NCBI RefSeq assembly: GCF_014650575.1
Contig: NZ_BMVF01000002.1
Location: forward strand, 1-64,000
DNA: 64,000 bases
DNA from: Streptomyces naganishii JCM 4654
GTDB lineage: Bacteria > Actinomycetota > Actinomycetes > Streptomycetales > Streptomycetaceae
Direction of reading: 5' to 3'
In this document: positions 26,419 through 36,600 of the stretch, in pieces
Position numbering within the stretch: the stretch's first letter is position 1
Layout: the number at the start of each line of letters is the position of its first letter
The notes under the pieces: generated by a model
What the model saw: only the letters and a program-made list of their open reading frames with translations
Databases searched by the model: none
What the model was told of the DNA's origin: nothing
Made by a program: the position numbers and the translations under genes

Positions 26419-28035
26419 TCAGGGGTCGGCCGGGTCGGGGGCGCTCGCGCCCGTGCCCGCAGCCGGGTCCGCGTCCGCAGCCGCGTCCGCGGCCGGGCCC
26501 GTCCGGGCACCGACGCCCGCGCGGGTCGCCTCCCGGGCCAGGGTGCGTTCGTGGGTCGGGTTGAGGAACCAGTGGCGGGCCGAGGCGAGCCACCAGGTGG
26601 TGGCGAAGCCGAGGACGACCAGGACCGCCACCGGGGCGTAGTTGAAGGTCTCCCAGGTGACCGGGGAGACCTGGGGGAGCATGAAGAGGATCGTGATCGC
26701 GCCGACCCAGGCCACCGCGATCACGCCGATCGTCCGCGACCAGCGGCCCAGGTGCCAGGGCCCGCGTTCGAAGTCGTCGCCCCGGCGCACCCGCAGCAGG
26801 GTCGGGACGACGTAGGCGATGTAGAGGCCGATGACCGCGATCGACGTCACGGCCGCGTAGGCGGTCACGTTGATCAGGTAGGGCAGGCCGAGGACGAGGG
26901 CGCCCAGGGCCGCGAGCCACACCGCCGCCACGGGGGTGCGCGTGCGCGGGCTGACCGTGTGCCAGACGTGGGAGTAGGGCAGGGCGCCGTCGCGCGAGAA
27001 GGCGTAGATCATACGGCTGTTGGCGGTGACCGAGGCCATGCCGCAGAACAGCTGGGCGCCGACGACCACCAGGAGCAGCAGCTTGCCCGCCGTGGCGCCG
27101 AGGGCGTCCAGGAGGATCTGGGCGGGCGGCGCGCCGGTCGGGGAGGCGAGCTCCTTGTCGTAGGACTGGATGGCGAAGGTGAAGCCCAGCAGGAGGACGA
27201 AACCGGCGATCCAGGAGGTCCAGATGGAGCGGACGATGCCCTTGGGGCCGGCCGTGGCGGCGTCGTGGGTCTCCTCCGTCATGTGGGCGGAGGCGTCGTA
27301 GCCGGTGAAGGTGTACTGGGCCATCAGCAGGCCGAGCAGGACGACGTACACCCCGCTGCCCCAGCCGGTGTTGTCGACGAACTTCGTGAACACGAAGGAC
27401 GCCGACTGGTGGTGGTCGGGTACGAAGGCAAGCGCGCCGACGATCACCGCGACGCCCAGCACGTGCCACCACACGCTGACGCTGTTGAGGAAGGCGACGA
27501 TGCGCACCCCGAAGGTGTTCAGCAGGCCGTGCAGCACCAGGATCGCCGAGAAGAGCAGCACGGTGCGGCCCGGGGTGACCTCGAAGCCGAACTGGAGGTT
27601 GAGGTAGGCGCCGAGGAAGGAGGCCGCGCCGAAGTCGATGCCGGCCGTCACCGCCACCTGCCCCAGCACGTTGAACCAGCCCGTGAACCAGGCCCAGGCG
27701 GCGGCCGAGCGCGGCGGCGCCAGCCGATGCGCCCAGAAGTACAGCCCCGCCGAGGTCGGGTACGCCGAGCAGATCTCGGCCATCGACAGCCCGACGAACA
27801 GCGTCATCAGGCCGACGCCCACCCAGCCCCACGTGATCACGGCGGGGCCGCCGGTGTTCATGCCGAAGAGGTAGAGGGTCAGGCAGCCGGAGAGGACGGA
27901 GATGATCGTGAAAGAGACCGCGTAGTTGGCGAACGCCGACATGCGGCGGGCGAGGACCTGCGTGTAGCCGAGCTGGGCAAGCCGTTCCTCGTCCGACAGC
28001 CCACCGCTGGAGCCCGTTCTGGCGTCATCTGTCAT
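26419..28035 (-). CDS. APC-superfamily amino acid permease
   Basis: 538 residues, about 12 hydrophobic helices. The N-terminus (LSDEERLAQLGYTQVLARRM then SAFANYAVSFTIISVLSG) and the MEICSAYPTSAGLYFWAHRL segment are typical of the GABA/choline/polyamine permease branch of APC transporters. The hydrophilic C-terminal tail (about 505-538) is rich in Ala, Asp and Pro (ADAAADADPAAGTG). It should import an amino acid or amine by secondary transport. It appears monocistronic, with tRNA-Lys downstream and the helicase gene upstream on the same strand. Confidence 0.88.
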   Translation of the reverse strand: MTDDARTGSSGGLSDEERLAQLGYTQVLARRMSAFANYAVSFTIISVLSGCLTLYLFGMNTGGPAVITWGWVGVGLMTLFVGLSMAEICSAYPTSAGLYFWAHRLAPPRSAAAWAWFTGWFNVLGQVAVTAGIDFGAASFLGAYLNLQFGFEVTPGRTVLLFSAILVLHGLLNTFGVRIVAFLNSVSVWWHVLGVAVIVGALAFVPDHHQSASFVFTKFVDNTGWGSGVYVVLLGLLMAQYTFTGYDASAHMTEETHDAATAGPKGIVRSIWTSWIAGFVLLLGFTFAIQSYDKELASPTGAPPAQILLDALGATAGKLLLLVVVGAQLFCGMASVTANSRMIYAFSRDGALPYSHVWHTVSPRTRTPVAAVWLAALGALVLGLPYLINVTAYAAVTSIAVIGLYIAYVVPTLLRVRRGDDFERGPWHLGRWSRTIGVIAVAWVGAITILFMLPQVSPVTWETFNYAPVAVLVVLGFATTWWLASARHWFLNPTHERTLAREATRAGVGARTGPAADAAADADPAAGTGASAPDPADP

Positions 28036-28090
28036 GCCCCCAGCAATTCCCTTGCCGGGGGCGTGACATGCGTCACTCGCGGACCGGTGT

Positions 28091-28158
28091 CAGCGCGTCA
28101 GCCGTTGCGCTTCAGCGCGTCAGCCGTTGCGCTTCCAGCGCGTCAGCCGTTGCGCTTC
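28091..28158. repeat. three 22-23-bp tandem copies of the helicase gene 3' end
   Basis: CAGCGCGTCAGCCGTTGCGC followed by TT(C) occurs at 28091-28112, 28113-28135 and 28136-28158. The third copy contains the stop codon of the DEAD-box helicase gene (TCA on this strand at 28143-28145), so two extra copies of the gene's last codons and stop lie downstream of it. Confidence 0.9.
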
Positions 28159-30326
28159 CAGCGCGGCTTGTCCTCGCGGCGGCCGAAGGAGCCGCCACCG
28201 CGGTGGTCGTCGCGGCGGCCGTACGGGCGGTCGTGGCCGCCGGTACGGAAGCCGGGGCGCTCGCCCTGACGGTCACGGTTGAACGGACGGTCGCTGCCGC
28301 GGTGCCCGCCGCGCTCGTCGCGCCGGGCCGGACGGTCGTCCCTGCGGAAGCCGCCGCGCTCGTCCCTGCGGTCGAAGGAGCGGGGGGCGCGGTCGCGGTC
28401 ACGGTCGCGGTTGAAGCCGCCCCGGTCGTCGCGCCGGTCGTCGCGCCGGTCGTCACGGCGCTCGAAGGAACGGCCACCACGGTCGTCACGGCGGAACCCA
28501 CGGTCCCGGTCACGGTCCCGGTCCCGGTCGAAGGAGCGCGGGGCGCGGTCGCGGTTGAAACCGCCCCGGTCGTCACGGCGGTCGTCACGGCGCTCGAAGG
28601 AACGACCACCACGGTCGTCACGGCGGAACCCACGGTCCCGGTCACGGTCCCGGTCCCGGTCGAAGGAGCGCGGTGCCCGGTCGCGGTCACGCTCGCCCCG
28701 GTCGTCGCGGCGCTCACGGCGGTCGTACGACGACGAACCCGCCGTACGCTCCTCACGCTCGCCCCGCTCGAAACGCTCGCCCCGCTCCGCGCGGTCGACG
28801 TCCTGCGCCGCCGGCTGCTCGGGCACCGACACCTCGGCCACCCGCTCGACGACGGTCTCGTCCGCCGCCTGGGCCACCGCGGCCTCCGGGTCCTCGCCGC
28901 GCTCGCGGGCGGCCCGGGCGACCAGCCGGTCGGACTCCTCGCGCAGCTCGGCCGCGCGCCGCTGCGCCCGCTCCAGCTGCTTGGTCAGGTGCGCGACCTC
29001 GCGCTCGGCCTGCTGCGCGGCGTTGGCCGCCGACTCGGCCTGCACCTCGGTCATCGACCGGGCGCCGGTGATCTCGGCGACCTCCGGGTCGAAGGTGGCG
29101 CCGCCCTGGATGATGTGGCGCGAGGCGTCCACGCCCGCGTCCTCCATGAGGCGGAAGATCTGGCGCCGCTGGTGCGGCAGCGCGAGCGACACGACCGTGC
29201 CGGTGCGGCCGGCGCGGGCCGTGCGGCCGGCGCGGTGCAGGTAGTCCTTGTGGTCGCCGGCCGGGTCGACGTTCAGGACCAGGTCGATGCCGTCGACGTG
29301 GATGCCGCGCGCGGCGACGTCCGTGGCGACCAGGACGTTGACGTAACCGTCCTTGAAGTCGGCCAGGGTCCGGGTGCGGGCGCCCTGGGTCATGCCGCCG
29401 TGCAGCGCGTCGGCCTTGGCGCCGGCGTCGCGCAGCTGTTCGGCCACCCGGTCGGCACCGAGCTGGGTGCGCACGAAGATGATGGTGCGGCCCTTGCGGG
29501 AGGCGATGGCAGCGGTGACCGGCGCCTTGTCCTTGGGCTTCACGATCAGGATGTGGTGCGACATGGTCGTCACCGCGCCCTGCGCCGCGTCCACCTCGTG
29601 CGAGACGGGGTCGTTCAGGTAGCGGTCGACGAGGGTCTTGATCTCGTTCTCCATGGTCGCGGAGAACAGCATGCGCTGGCCGCCCGCCGGGACCTGGTCG
29701 AGCAGTTCGGTGACCTCGGGCAGGAAGCCCAGGTCGGACATCTGGTCGGCCTCGTCGAGCACGGCGATCCGCACGTCCTCGAGCGAGCAGGCCCCGCGGT
29801 TGATGATGTCGCGCAGGCGGCCCGGGGTGGCGACGAGGATGTCGACGCCCTTCTCCAGGGCGTAGATCTGGTTGCCCATGGAGGTGCCGCCGCAGACGAC
29901 CTTCATCTTCAGGCCGACGACGTCGCCGTAGGGCTGGAGCGCGTCGGCGACCTGCATCGCGAGCTCACGGGTCGGGGTGAGGATCACGGCGCGCGGCTTG
30001 TGCTTCTGGGTGCGGCCGCCGGCCAGCGTGGCCAGGGTCGGCAGGCCGAAGGACAGGGTCTTGCCGGAGCCGGTGCGGCCGCGGCCCAGGATGTCCTTTC
30101 CGGCCAGGGCGTCCGGGATGGTCGCGGCCTGGATCGGGAAGGGGACCGTCACGCCGTTCTGCGCGAGCTTGCGCACGACGGCCTCGGGCAGGCCGAGGTC
30201 GGAGAACGTCATCTCGGGAGCCTCGGCGGCCGCCTCGACGGTCTCGGGGGACCCGGAGGTCTCCGTGACCTCGGCGACGTCGGCGTTCTCGGGCACGACG
30301 ACGTGATCAGTACTGGCAATGGACAT
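28143..30326 (-). CDS. DEAD-box RNA helicase with repetitive RD/RGG-like tail
   Basis: 727 residues from the ATG at 30326. The helicase core (about 38-410) has Q motif PFPIQ, Walker A GRTGSGKT (83-90), DEAD at 191-194, SAT in LFSATM and HRAGRTARAGRTG as motif VI. A coiled-coil-like Arg/Glu segment follows (about 470-510). The last ~200 residues are almost all Arg, Asp, Gly, Phe and Ser, with tandem blocks of RDRDRDRGFRRDDRGGRSFE. Such tails bind RNA non-specifically and promote condensates in CsdA/RhlE-type helicases; ribosome or RNA remodelling in the cold is a likely role. Confidence 0.92.
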   Translation of the reverse strand: MSIASTDHVVVPENADVAEVTETSGSPETVEAAAEAPEMTFSDLGLPEAVVRKLAQNGVTVPFPIQAATIPDALAGKDILGRGRTGSGKTLSFGLPTLATLAGGRTQKHKPRAVILTPTRELAMQVADALQPYGDVVGLKMKVVCGGTSMGNQIYALEKGVDILVATPGRLRDIINRGACSLEDVRIAVLDEADQMSDLGFLPEVTELLDQVPAGGQRMLFSATMENEIKTLVDRYLNDPVSHEVDAAQGAVTTMSHHILIVKPKDKAPVTAAIASRKGRTIIFVRTQLGADRVAEQLRDAGAKADALHGGMTQGARTRTLADFKDGYVNVLVATDVAARGIHVDGIDLVLNVDPAGDHKDYLHRAGRTARAGRTGTVVSLALPHQRRQIFRLMEDAGVDASRHIIQGGATFDPEVAEITGARSMTEVQAESAANAAQQAEREVAHLTKQLERAQRRAAELREESDRLVARAARERGEDPEAAVAQAADETVVERVAEVSVPEQPAAQDVDRAERGERFERGEREERTAGSSSYDRRERRDDRGERDRDRAPRSFDRDRDRDRDRGFRRDDRGGRSFERRDDRRDDRGGFNRDRAPRSFDRDRDRDRDRGFRRDDRGGRSFERRDDRRDDRRDDRGGFNRDRDRDRAPRSFDRRDERGGFRRDDRPARRDERGGHRGSDRPFNRDRQGERPGFRTGGHDRPYGRRDDHRGGGSFGRREDKPRWKRNG
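28380..28690 (-). repeat. in-frame tandem duplication in the helicase tail
   Basis: Two near-identical blocks of about 45 codons (APRSFDRDRDRDRDRGFRRD through RRDDRGGFN) lie head to tail in the helicase gene, with a third partial copy. Nested within them are shorter RD and RRDD repeats. Confidence 0.8.
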
Positions 30327-30562
30327 GCGAATGCGAAACCTTCCGGAGTCTCGTCGGCACGCGCCCGTCAACTCCGTGTTTCGATTCACGACCGCCTCGA
30401 TGCGGTCCGCCACGGCAAGGGAGAGTACGCGCCACACGGCGCGCTCTGCGTGGGCGCCGGGCAAATGGGATCAAACGATCTACCACCATACGCACTCCGC
30501 ACCCCCGAAGGCAAACCAGCACCATACCCCCAGGTCAGCGGCCCGGCCCACGCCTCACGCGC

Positions 30563-31090
30563 TCAGGTCCGCCGACCACGTGACCGGCCCGGCGCCGGCT
30601 CCCGGTGTTCCAGCTGCGGACCCGGCCCCTCGTGCGCCGAGGAGGACGGTGCGGCCACCGTCGGATCGGGCGAGGGCGGCTGGGTGGGCGGCGAGTCCGG
30701 CGACGGCTCCGAGGCGGCGGAGGTCTGCGGCGGCGCCGGCACCGCCTGCGTGGGCGTCGGATCGCCCGCCTTCGGCGGCACCCCGCGCTTGCCCGTCGGC
30801 ACGCCGGACGCGCTGCCCGCCGCGGACGGCGAGGCCGAGGCGGACGGCGACTCGCCGCCCTTGCCCTTCCCGCCGTGCCCGTGCTTGCCGTCGCCGGCGC
30901 CGCCGGCGTGCCCCGCGCCGCCGCCGGACACCCCCGGCCCGCCCATCCCGCCCTCACCGGCCCGCTGACCCGCGGAGTGCGACGGCCGGGCCCCGCCGTC
31001 AACGGCCCCGCCCACGCTCACGCAGCCGGCGGCGGTGGCGACGACGGCGGCCGCGGCGGCGAGACGGACGGACACGTACAAGGGGCGCAC
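30563..31090 (-). CDS. Small Gly/Pro/Ser-rich lipoprotein
   Basis: 175 residues from the GTG at 31090, GGAGG eight bases upstream. The N-terminus (VRPLYVSVRLAAAAAVVATA then AGC) is a type II signal peptide with a lipobox ending in Cys near residue 23, so the mature protein is probably anchored on the outer face of the membrane. The remainder is low complexity: Gly/His-rich (GGAGHAGGAGDGKHGHGGKG), then Ser/Ala/Pro-rich. No enzymatic domain is visible. It follows the zincin gene on the same strand at about 150 bp and may be co-transcribed. The function is unknown. Confidence 0.7.
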   Translation of the reverse strand: MRPLYVSVRLAAAAAVVATAAGCVSVGGAVDGGARPSHSAGQRAGEGGMGGPGVSGGGAGHAGGAGDGKHGHGGKGKGGESPSASASPSAAGSASGVPTGKRGVPPKAGDPTPTQAVPAPPQTSAASEPSPDSPPTQPPSPDPTVAAPSSSAHEGPGPQLEHREPAPGRSRGRRT

Positions 31091-31242
31091 GGAAGCCACC
31101 TCCGGAGTGAAGAAGTCACCGTGCCCAACTCCCTTCACCCACAAGAGGACACGCGACCGCCCCCGCGGACCTCCGCCACGGCCCGGCGCAGCCCGGTCCG
31201 GCACCCTCGGCCCGGCCCAACCGGCCGGGCCGGTCCCGGCCC

Positions 31243-31593
31243 TCAGCCGTACCCGAGTGCGTGCAGCCGTGCATCGTCGATCCCGAAGTGGTGGGCGATC
31301 TCGTGCACCACGGTCACCTCGGTCTCCGCCACCACGTCCTCGCGCGTCTCGCACATCCGCAGCGTCGGCCCCCGGTAGACGGTGATCCGGTCGGGCAGCA
31401 CGCCCGCGTACCACTCGCCCCGCTCCGTCAGCGGTGTCCCCTCGTACAGCCCGAGCAGCTCGGGATCGTCGGCGGGCGGTTCGTCCTCGACGAACACCGC
31501 GACGTTGTCCATCAGCCGCGTCAGCTCCCGCGGGATCCGGTCGAGGGCCTCGGCGACCAGTTCCTCGAACTCCTCGCGCGTCATCTCCAGCAC
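31243..31593 (-). CDS. Metallopeptidase-like zincin (DUF1025 type)
   Basis: 116 residues from the GTG at 31593 (VLEMTREEFEELVAEALDRI); starting at the internal ATG (31584) would leave its GGAG directly against the codon. The C-terminal TEVTVVHEIAHHFGIDD carries HExxHxxGxxD, a zincin active site, so it may be a small cytosolic zinc protease. LYRG-like (VYRGPTLRMCETREDVV) and LTRLMDNVAVFVEDEPP are typical of the family, whose substrate is not established. It is divergent from the phosphoesterase gene, whose ATG is 85 bp away. Confidence 0.87.
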   Translation of the reverse strand: MLEMTREEFEELVAEALDRIPRELTRLMDNVAVFVEDEPPADDPELLGLYEGTPLTERGEWYAGVLPDRITVYRGPTLRMCETREDVVAETEVTVVHEIAHHFGIDDARLHALGYG

Positions 31594-31678
31594 ACCGCCA
31601 TTGTCCGGTACGGGCCCCCGGACCGACCCCCCTCCCGTGCCGCGCATATCCCGTGCCCCCCATGGGCATACGCGACCA

Positions 31679-33175
31679 ATGGCCCGCCGCCGTCCGCCCC
31701 GCCCCCAGCCCGCTCTCACCCTCACCCCCCAGCCCCACCCCTGGGTCCGCGCCCTCGGCATGGTCACCGTGGTCGTCGTCGGCGCCTGGCTCGGCCTGCT
31801 GATCGTCGGCAACGTGCGCGTGCCCGTGGGCCCCATGAACACGACGATGACCCTGCGCCCCTCCCTCAGCGGCGGCACCAAGATCAACGTCTCCCCGCTG
31901 GGCGCCCTCCAGCTGGACAGCCACCAGGCCCCGGTCCGCCTGGACGTGAACGTCGACCAGCTCGACCCTGAACGCTCCCAGGCCCTGGTCGACCACCCCG
32001 AACGCATCTCCGGCCTCCAGGACGAGGTGGTGCGCGACGTCGAGCACGGCACGCTCGATCTGGCCCTCCGCTCCTGCGTGGCCGTGGTCTCCGGCGCCAC
32101 CGCCCTCGGCCTCGCGGTCTACCGCCGCCCCCGCCGCGCCCTCGCCGCCGGCGGCCTGGCCCTCGCCCTCCTCGGCGCCTCCGGGGCGACGGCGTACGCC
32201 ACCTGGAACCCCAAGTCGGTCCTCGAACCCCGGTTCTCCGGCCTGCTCTCCTCCGCGCCCTCGCTGGTGGGCAACGCGCGCAGCATCGTCACCGAGTTCG
32301 ACGTCTACCAGAAGGAGCTGGCCCGTCTGGTCACCAACGTGACCAAGCTCTACGACGTCACCTCCACGCTCCCCGCCTACCAGCCCGACCCCACGACCAT
32401 CCGGGTCCTGCACGTCTCCGACATCCACCTCAACCCGGCGAGCTGGAAGATCATCGCCTCGCTGGTGAAGCAGTACGACGTCAACGTGATCGTCGACTCC
32501 GGCGACACCATGGACCACGGCACGGCCGCGGAGAACGGCTTCCTGGACCCGGTCAAGGACCTGGGCGTCCCCTACGTCTGGGTCCGGGGCAACCACGACT
32601 CGGCGACCACCCAGCGCTACCTGGAGCGCATGAAGAACGTGCACGTCCTGGACGACGGCCGCGCCGAGACCGTGGGGGGTCTGCGTTTCGCGGGCATCGG
32701 CGATCCGCAGTTCACCCCCGACCGCTCGGTCACGTCCGGCGGTGACGCGGCGGAGCAGATGGCCGGCACCCGCCTCGCCTCCGCGCTGCGCGAGCAGCGG
32801 GCCAAGGGAACCCCCGTCGACATCGCCGTCGCCCACGAACCCGCGGCGGCGCGCGAGACCGACGGCACCGTGCCGCTCGTCCTGTGCGGCCACCTGCACC
32901 ACGAGGACATGAAGATCCTGAAGTACGGCACCCGGCTGCGCATGGAGGGCTCCACGGGCGGCAGCGGCCTGCGCGCCGTCGAGCACCAGTACCCGGCCCC
33001 GATAGAGGCCTCGATCCTCTACTTCGACCGGGACGGCCGCCACCTCCAGGCCTGGGACGAGATCAAACTGGGCGGTCTGGGCCTGACGACGGCCGAGGTC
33101 AGCCGCCACCTCCCCAAGGACAACCAGCCGGGCGCCACCCGGGCCCCCTCCTCGCCCTCCCCGTCCAGGCCATAA
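31679..33175 (+). CDS. Membrane-anchored metallophosphoesterase
   Basis: 498 residues from the ATG at 31679. One N-terminal helix (about 25-45, ALGMVTVVVVGAWLGLLIVG) and a second near 145-175 bracket an exported segment. A calcineurin-like domain follows with VSDIHLNPASW, DSGDTMDHG, VRGNHDSATT, VAHEP and LCGHLHHED as the metal-binding blocks. The catalytic domain is therefore near the membrane, most likely on the side opposite the first loop. Substrates in the family range from nucleotides to lipids. A Ser/Pro-rich tail ends the protein. Strong terminal spacing to the tRNA cluster suggests a single-gene transcript. Confidence 0.87.
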   Translation: MARRRPPRPQPALTLTPQPHPWVRALGMVTVVVVGAWLGLLIVGNVRVPVGPMNTTMTLRPSLSGGTKINVSPLGALQLDSHQAPVRLDVNVDQLDPERSQALVDHPERISGLQDEVVRDVEHGTLDLALRSCVAVVSGATALGLAVYRRPRRALAAGGLALALLGASGATAYATWNPKSVLEPRFSGLLSSAPSLVGNARSIVTEFDVYQKELARLVTNVTKLYDVTSTLPAYQPDPTTIRVLHVSDIHLNPASWKIIASLVKQYDVNVIVDSGDTMDHGTAAENGFLDPVKDLGVPYVWVRGNHDSATTQRYLERMKNVHVLDDGRAETVGGLRFAGIGDPQFTPDRSVTSGGDAAEQMAGTRLASALREQRAKGTPVDIAVAHEPAAARETDGTVPLVLCGHLHHEDMKILKYGTRLRMEGSTGGSGLRAVEHQYPAPIEASILYFDRDGRHLQAWDEIKLGGLGLTTAEVSRHLPKDNQPGATRAPSSPSPSRP

Positions 33176-33181
33176 ACGGTT

Positions 33182-33211
33182 TTGGCGATACCCCTCGCCA
33201 TCCCATATGCT
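33182..33211 (+). promoter_or_regulatory. candidate promoter of the Glu-Asp-Phe tRNA cluster
   Basis: TTGGCG (33182-33187), an 18-bp spacer and TATGCT (33206-33211), ending 44 bases before tRNA-Glu. Confidence 0.5.
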
Positions 33212-33255
33212 TCTCACGTCCCCGACGCGCTGAGAAGCGCCCAGGCGGGCCGATA

Positions 33256-33328
33256 GCCCTCATCGTCTAGCGGCCTAGGACGCCGCCCTTTCAAGGCGGT
33301 AGCACGGGTTCGAATCCCGTTGGGGGCA
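33256..33328 (+). tRNA. tRNA-Glu (TTC)
   Basis: 73 nt. Acceptor GCCCTCA pairs with TGGGGGC, anticodon TTC in loop CTTTCAA, discriminator A. First of three clustered tRNAs. Confidence 0.95.
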
Positions 33329-33365
33329 CGCAAGACCGTGTGCGACACTGTCGTACGCAGCGCTT

Positions 33366-33440
33366 GGTCCTGTGGAGCAGTTTGGAGTGCTCGCCACCCT
33401 GTCAAGGTGGAGGCCGCGGGTTCAAATCCCGTCAGGACCG
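33366..33440 (+). tRNA. tRNA-Asp (GTC), copy 1
   Basis: 75 nt. Acceptor GGTCCTG pairs with CAGGACC, anticodon GTC, discriminator G. Identical to the copy at 37793. Confidence 0.95.
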
Positions 33441-33464
33441 CTGAGGTTTCACGTGAAACCTCGT

Positions 33465-33538
33465 GGCTGGGTAGCTCAGTTGGTACGAGCGTCCGCCTGA
33501 AAAGCGGAAGGTCGCCGGTTCGACCCCGGCCCCAGCCA
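33465..33538 (+). tRNA. tRNA-Phe (GAA)
   Basis: 74 nt. Acceptor GGCTGGG pairs with CCCAGCC, anticodon GAA in loop CTGAAAA, discriminator A. Last of the Glu-Asp-Phe cluster. Confidence 0.95.
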
Positions 33539-33543
33539 CCGCC

Positions 33544-33574
33544 AAGGCCCCGATCTCCGGATCGGGGCCTTTTG
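33544..33574 (+). terminator. rho-independent terminator of the tRNA cluster
   Basis: A perfect 12-bp stem, AAGGCCCCGATC with GATCGGGGCCTT, a TCCG loop, then TTT, directly after tRNA-Phe. Confidence 0.9.
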
Positions 33575-33689
33575 CATGCCCAGCCTGCCCACCCTGCCCA
33601 CGCCTCCCCAGAGGTCGCCGTACCGGCACGGGCGCCGTGGAGCAAATCATTCGCCTGCGTTTTCCCCGAGGTGAGATCCTGGGTCGCAT

Positions 33690-36600
33690 ATGTCTACGCA
33701 CCCCGCCCCCGCTCTTGGCCCCCTCGCCGCTCGCCTGGACGAGTTGTCGCTGCGCGACGCGCACCGGCTCGGTCGCAGGCTCGAAGGCGCGCGCAAGATC
33801 CGCAAGGCGGAGGCGCGTGCCGCCGTGCTCGCCGAGATCGAGGGCGAGGTCGGGAAGGCCGAGGAGCGCATGGCCGGCCGGCGCTCACGCGTTCCCGCGG
33901 TCAGCTACCCCGAGCAGCTGCCGGTCAGCCAGAAGAAGGCCGAGATCGCGGACGCCATCCGCGATCACCAGGTCGTGATCGTGGCCGGTGAGACCGGGTC
34001 GGGAAAGACCACGCAGATCCCGAAGATCTGCATGGAGCTCGGCCGGGGCGTGCGCGGCATGATCGGCCACACCCAGCCCCGCCGGATCGCCGCCCGCACG
34101 GTCGCCGAACGCGTGGCGGAGGAGCTGAACACACCGCTCGGCGAGGCCGTCGGCTGGAAGGTGCGGTTCACCGACCAGGTGGACCCGGACGCCACCTTCA
34201 TCAAGCTGATGACGGACGGCATCCTGCTCGCGGAGATCCAGACCGACCGCGAGCTGCGCGCCTACGACACGATCATCATCGACGAGGCCCACGAGCGGTC
34301 GCTCAACATCGACTTCCTGCTGGGCTACCTGGCCCAGCTGCTGCCGAAGCGGCCCGACCTCAAGGTCGTCATCACCTCGGCCACCATCGATCCCGAACGG
34401 TTCTCGCGCCACTTCGGCGACGCCCCGATCGTCGAGGTCAGCGGACGGACGTATCCGGTGGAGGTGCGCTACCGGCCGCTGCTGGAGGAGGATGGCGACG
34501 ACGCCGACCGGGACCAGATCACGGCGATCACCGACGCCGTCGAGGAACTGATGGGCGAGGGGTCCGGGGACATCCTCGTGTTCCTCTCCGGTGAGCGGGA
34601 GATCCGCGACACCGCCGACGCGCTCAACAAGAAGCAGTACAGGTTCACCGAGGTGCTGCCGCTGTACGCGCGGCTCTCCCACGCCGAGCAGCACCGCGTC
34701 TTCCAGCCGCACACCGGCCGCAGGATCGTTCTGGCGACCAACGTCGCCGAGACCTCCCTCACCGTGCCCGGCATCAAGTACGTCATCGACCCCGGCTTCG
34801 CCCGTATCTCCCGCTACAGCCACCGCACCAAGGTGCAGCGCCTGCCCATCGAGCCCATCTCGCAGGCCAGCGCCAACCAGCGCAAGGGCCGCTGCGGACG
34901 CACCTCGGACGGCATCTGCGTCCGGCTGTACTCCGAGGACGACTTCCTGTCCCGGCCGGAGTTCACCGACGCCGAGATCCTGCGCACCAACCTCGCCTCC
35001 GTCATCCTGCAGATGACCGCGGCCGGGCTCGGCGAGATCGAGAAGTTCCCGTTCATCGACCCGCCGGACCACCGCAACATCCGCGACGGCGTGCAACTCC
35101 TCCAGGAGCTGGGCGCGCTCGACCCGGCCCAGAAGGACCCCCGCAAGCGGCTCACCCAGACCGGCCGCAAGCTGGCTCAGCTGCCCGTCGACCCCCGTCT
35201 GGCCCGCATGGTCCTGGAGGCGGACCGCAACGGCTGTGTGCGCGAGGTCATGGTGATCGCCGCCGCGCTGTCCATCCAGGACCCGCGCGAGCGCCCCGCC
35301 GACAAGCAGACCCAGGCCGACCAGCAGCACGCCCGCTTCCGCGACGAGACCAGCGACTTCCTCGCCTTCCTCAACCTGTGGCGCTATGTGCGCGAGCAGC
35401 AGAAGGAGCGGGGCTCCTCGTCCTTCCGCCGCATGTGCAAGCAGGAGTTCCTCAACTTCCTGCGCATCCGCGAATGGCAGGACATCTACACCCAGCTGCG
35501 CACGGTCGCCAAGCAGATGGGCATCCACCTCAACGAGCAGGACGCGCCCGCGGACCGGATCCACGTCTCCCTCCTCGCCGGCCTGCTCTCGCACATCGGC
35601 ATGAAGGACGTGAAGGAGTCCAAGGACGCCAAGGACTCCGGCCCGGGCGCCCGCAAGGACGGCGGCCGGGGCGAGTACCTGGGCGCCCGCAACGCCAAGT
35701 TCGCGATCTTCCCCGGCTCGGCGCTGTTCAGGAAACCGCCGCGGTTCGTGATGTCGGCCGAACTCGTCGAGACCTCCCGGCTGTGGGCCCGCGTCAACGC
35801 GAGGATCGAGCCCGAGTGGGTCGAGCCGCTCGCCGGCCACCTGCTCAAGCGGACGTACAGCGAACCGCACTGGGAGAAGGACCAGGCGGCGGTGATGGCG
35901 TACGAGAAGGTGACGCTGTACGGCGTGCCGATCGTAGCCCAGCGGAAGGTGAACTACGGGCGGATCGACCCCGAGGTCAGCCGCGAACTTTTCATTCGCA
36001 ACGCGCTCGTCGAGGGCGACTGGCGTACGCACCACAAGTTCTTCGCCGACAACCGCAAGCTGCTCAGCGAGGTCGAGGAGCTGGAGCACCGGGCCCGGCG
36101 GCGGGACATCGTCGTCGACGACGAGACGCTGTTCGACTTCTACGACCAGCGGGTGCCCGAACACGTCGTCTCCGGCGCCCACTTCGACTCCTGGTGGAAG
36201 CGCAAGCGGCAGGAGCAGCCGGACTTCCTGGACTTCGAGCGGGAGATGCTGATCCGGGAGTCGGCGGAGGCGGTCACCAAGGCCGACTATCCCGACTCCT
36301 GGCGGCAGGGGCCGCTGAAGTTCCGGGTGACCTACCAGTTCGAGCCGGGCGCGGACGCGGACGGCGTGACGGTGCACATCCCGTTGCAGGTCCTCAACCA
36401 GGTCACCGACGAGGGCTTCGACTGGCAGATCCCGGGCCTGCGCGAGGAGGTCGTCACCGAGCTGATCCGCTCCCTGCCCAAGCCGGTCCGCCGCAACTAC
36501 GTGCCCGCGCCCAACTACGCCAAGGCGTTCCTGGAGCGCGCGGTGCCGCTCCAGGAACCGCTGACCACCACCATGGCGCGCGAGCTGAAGCGGATGGTGG

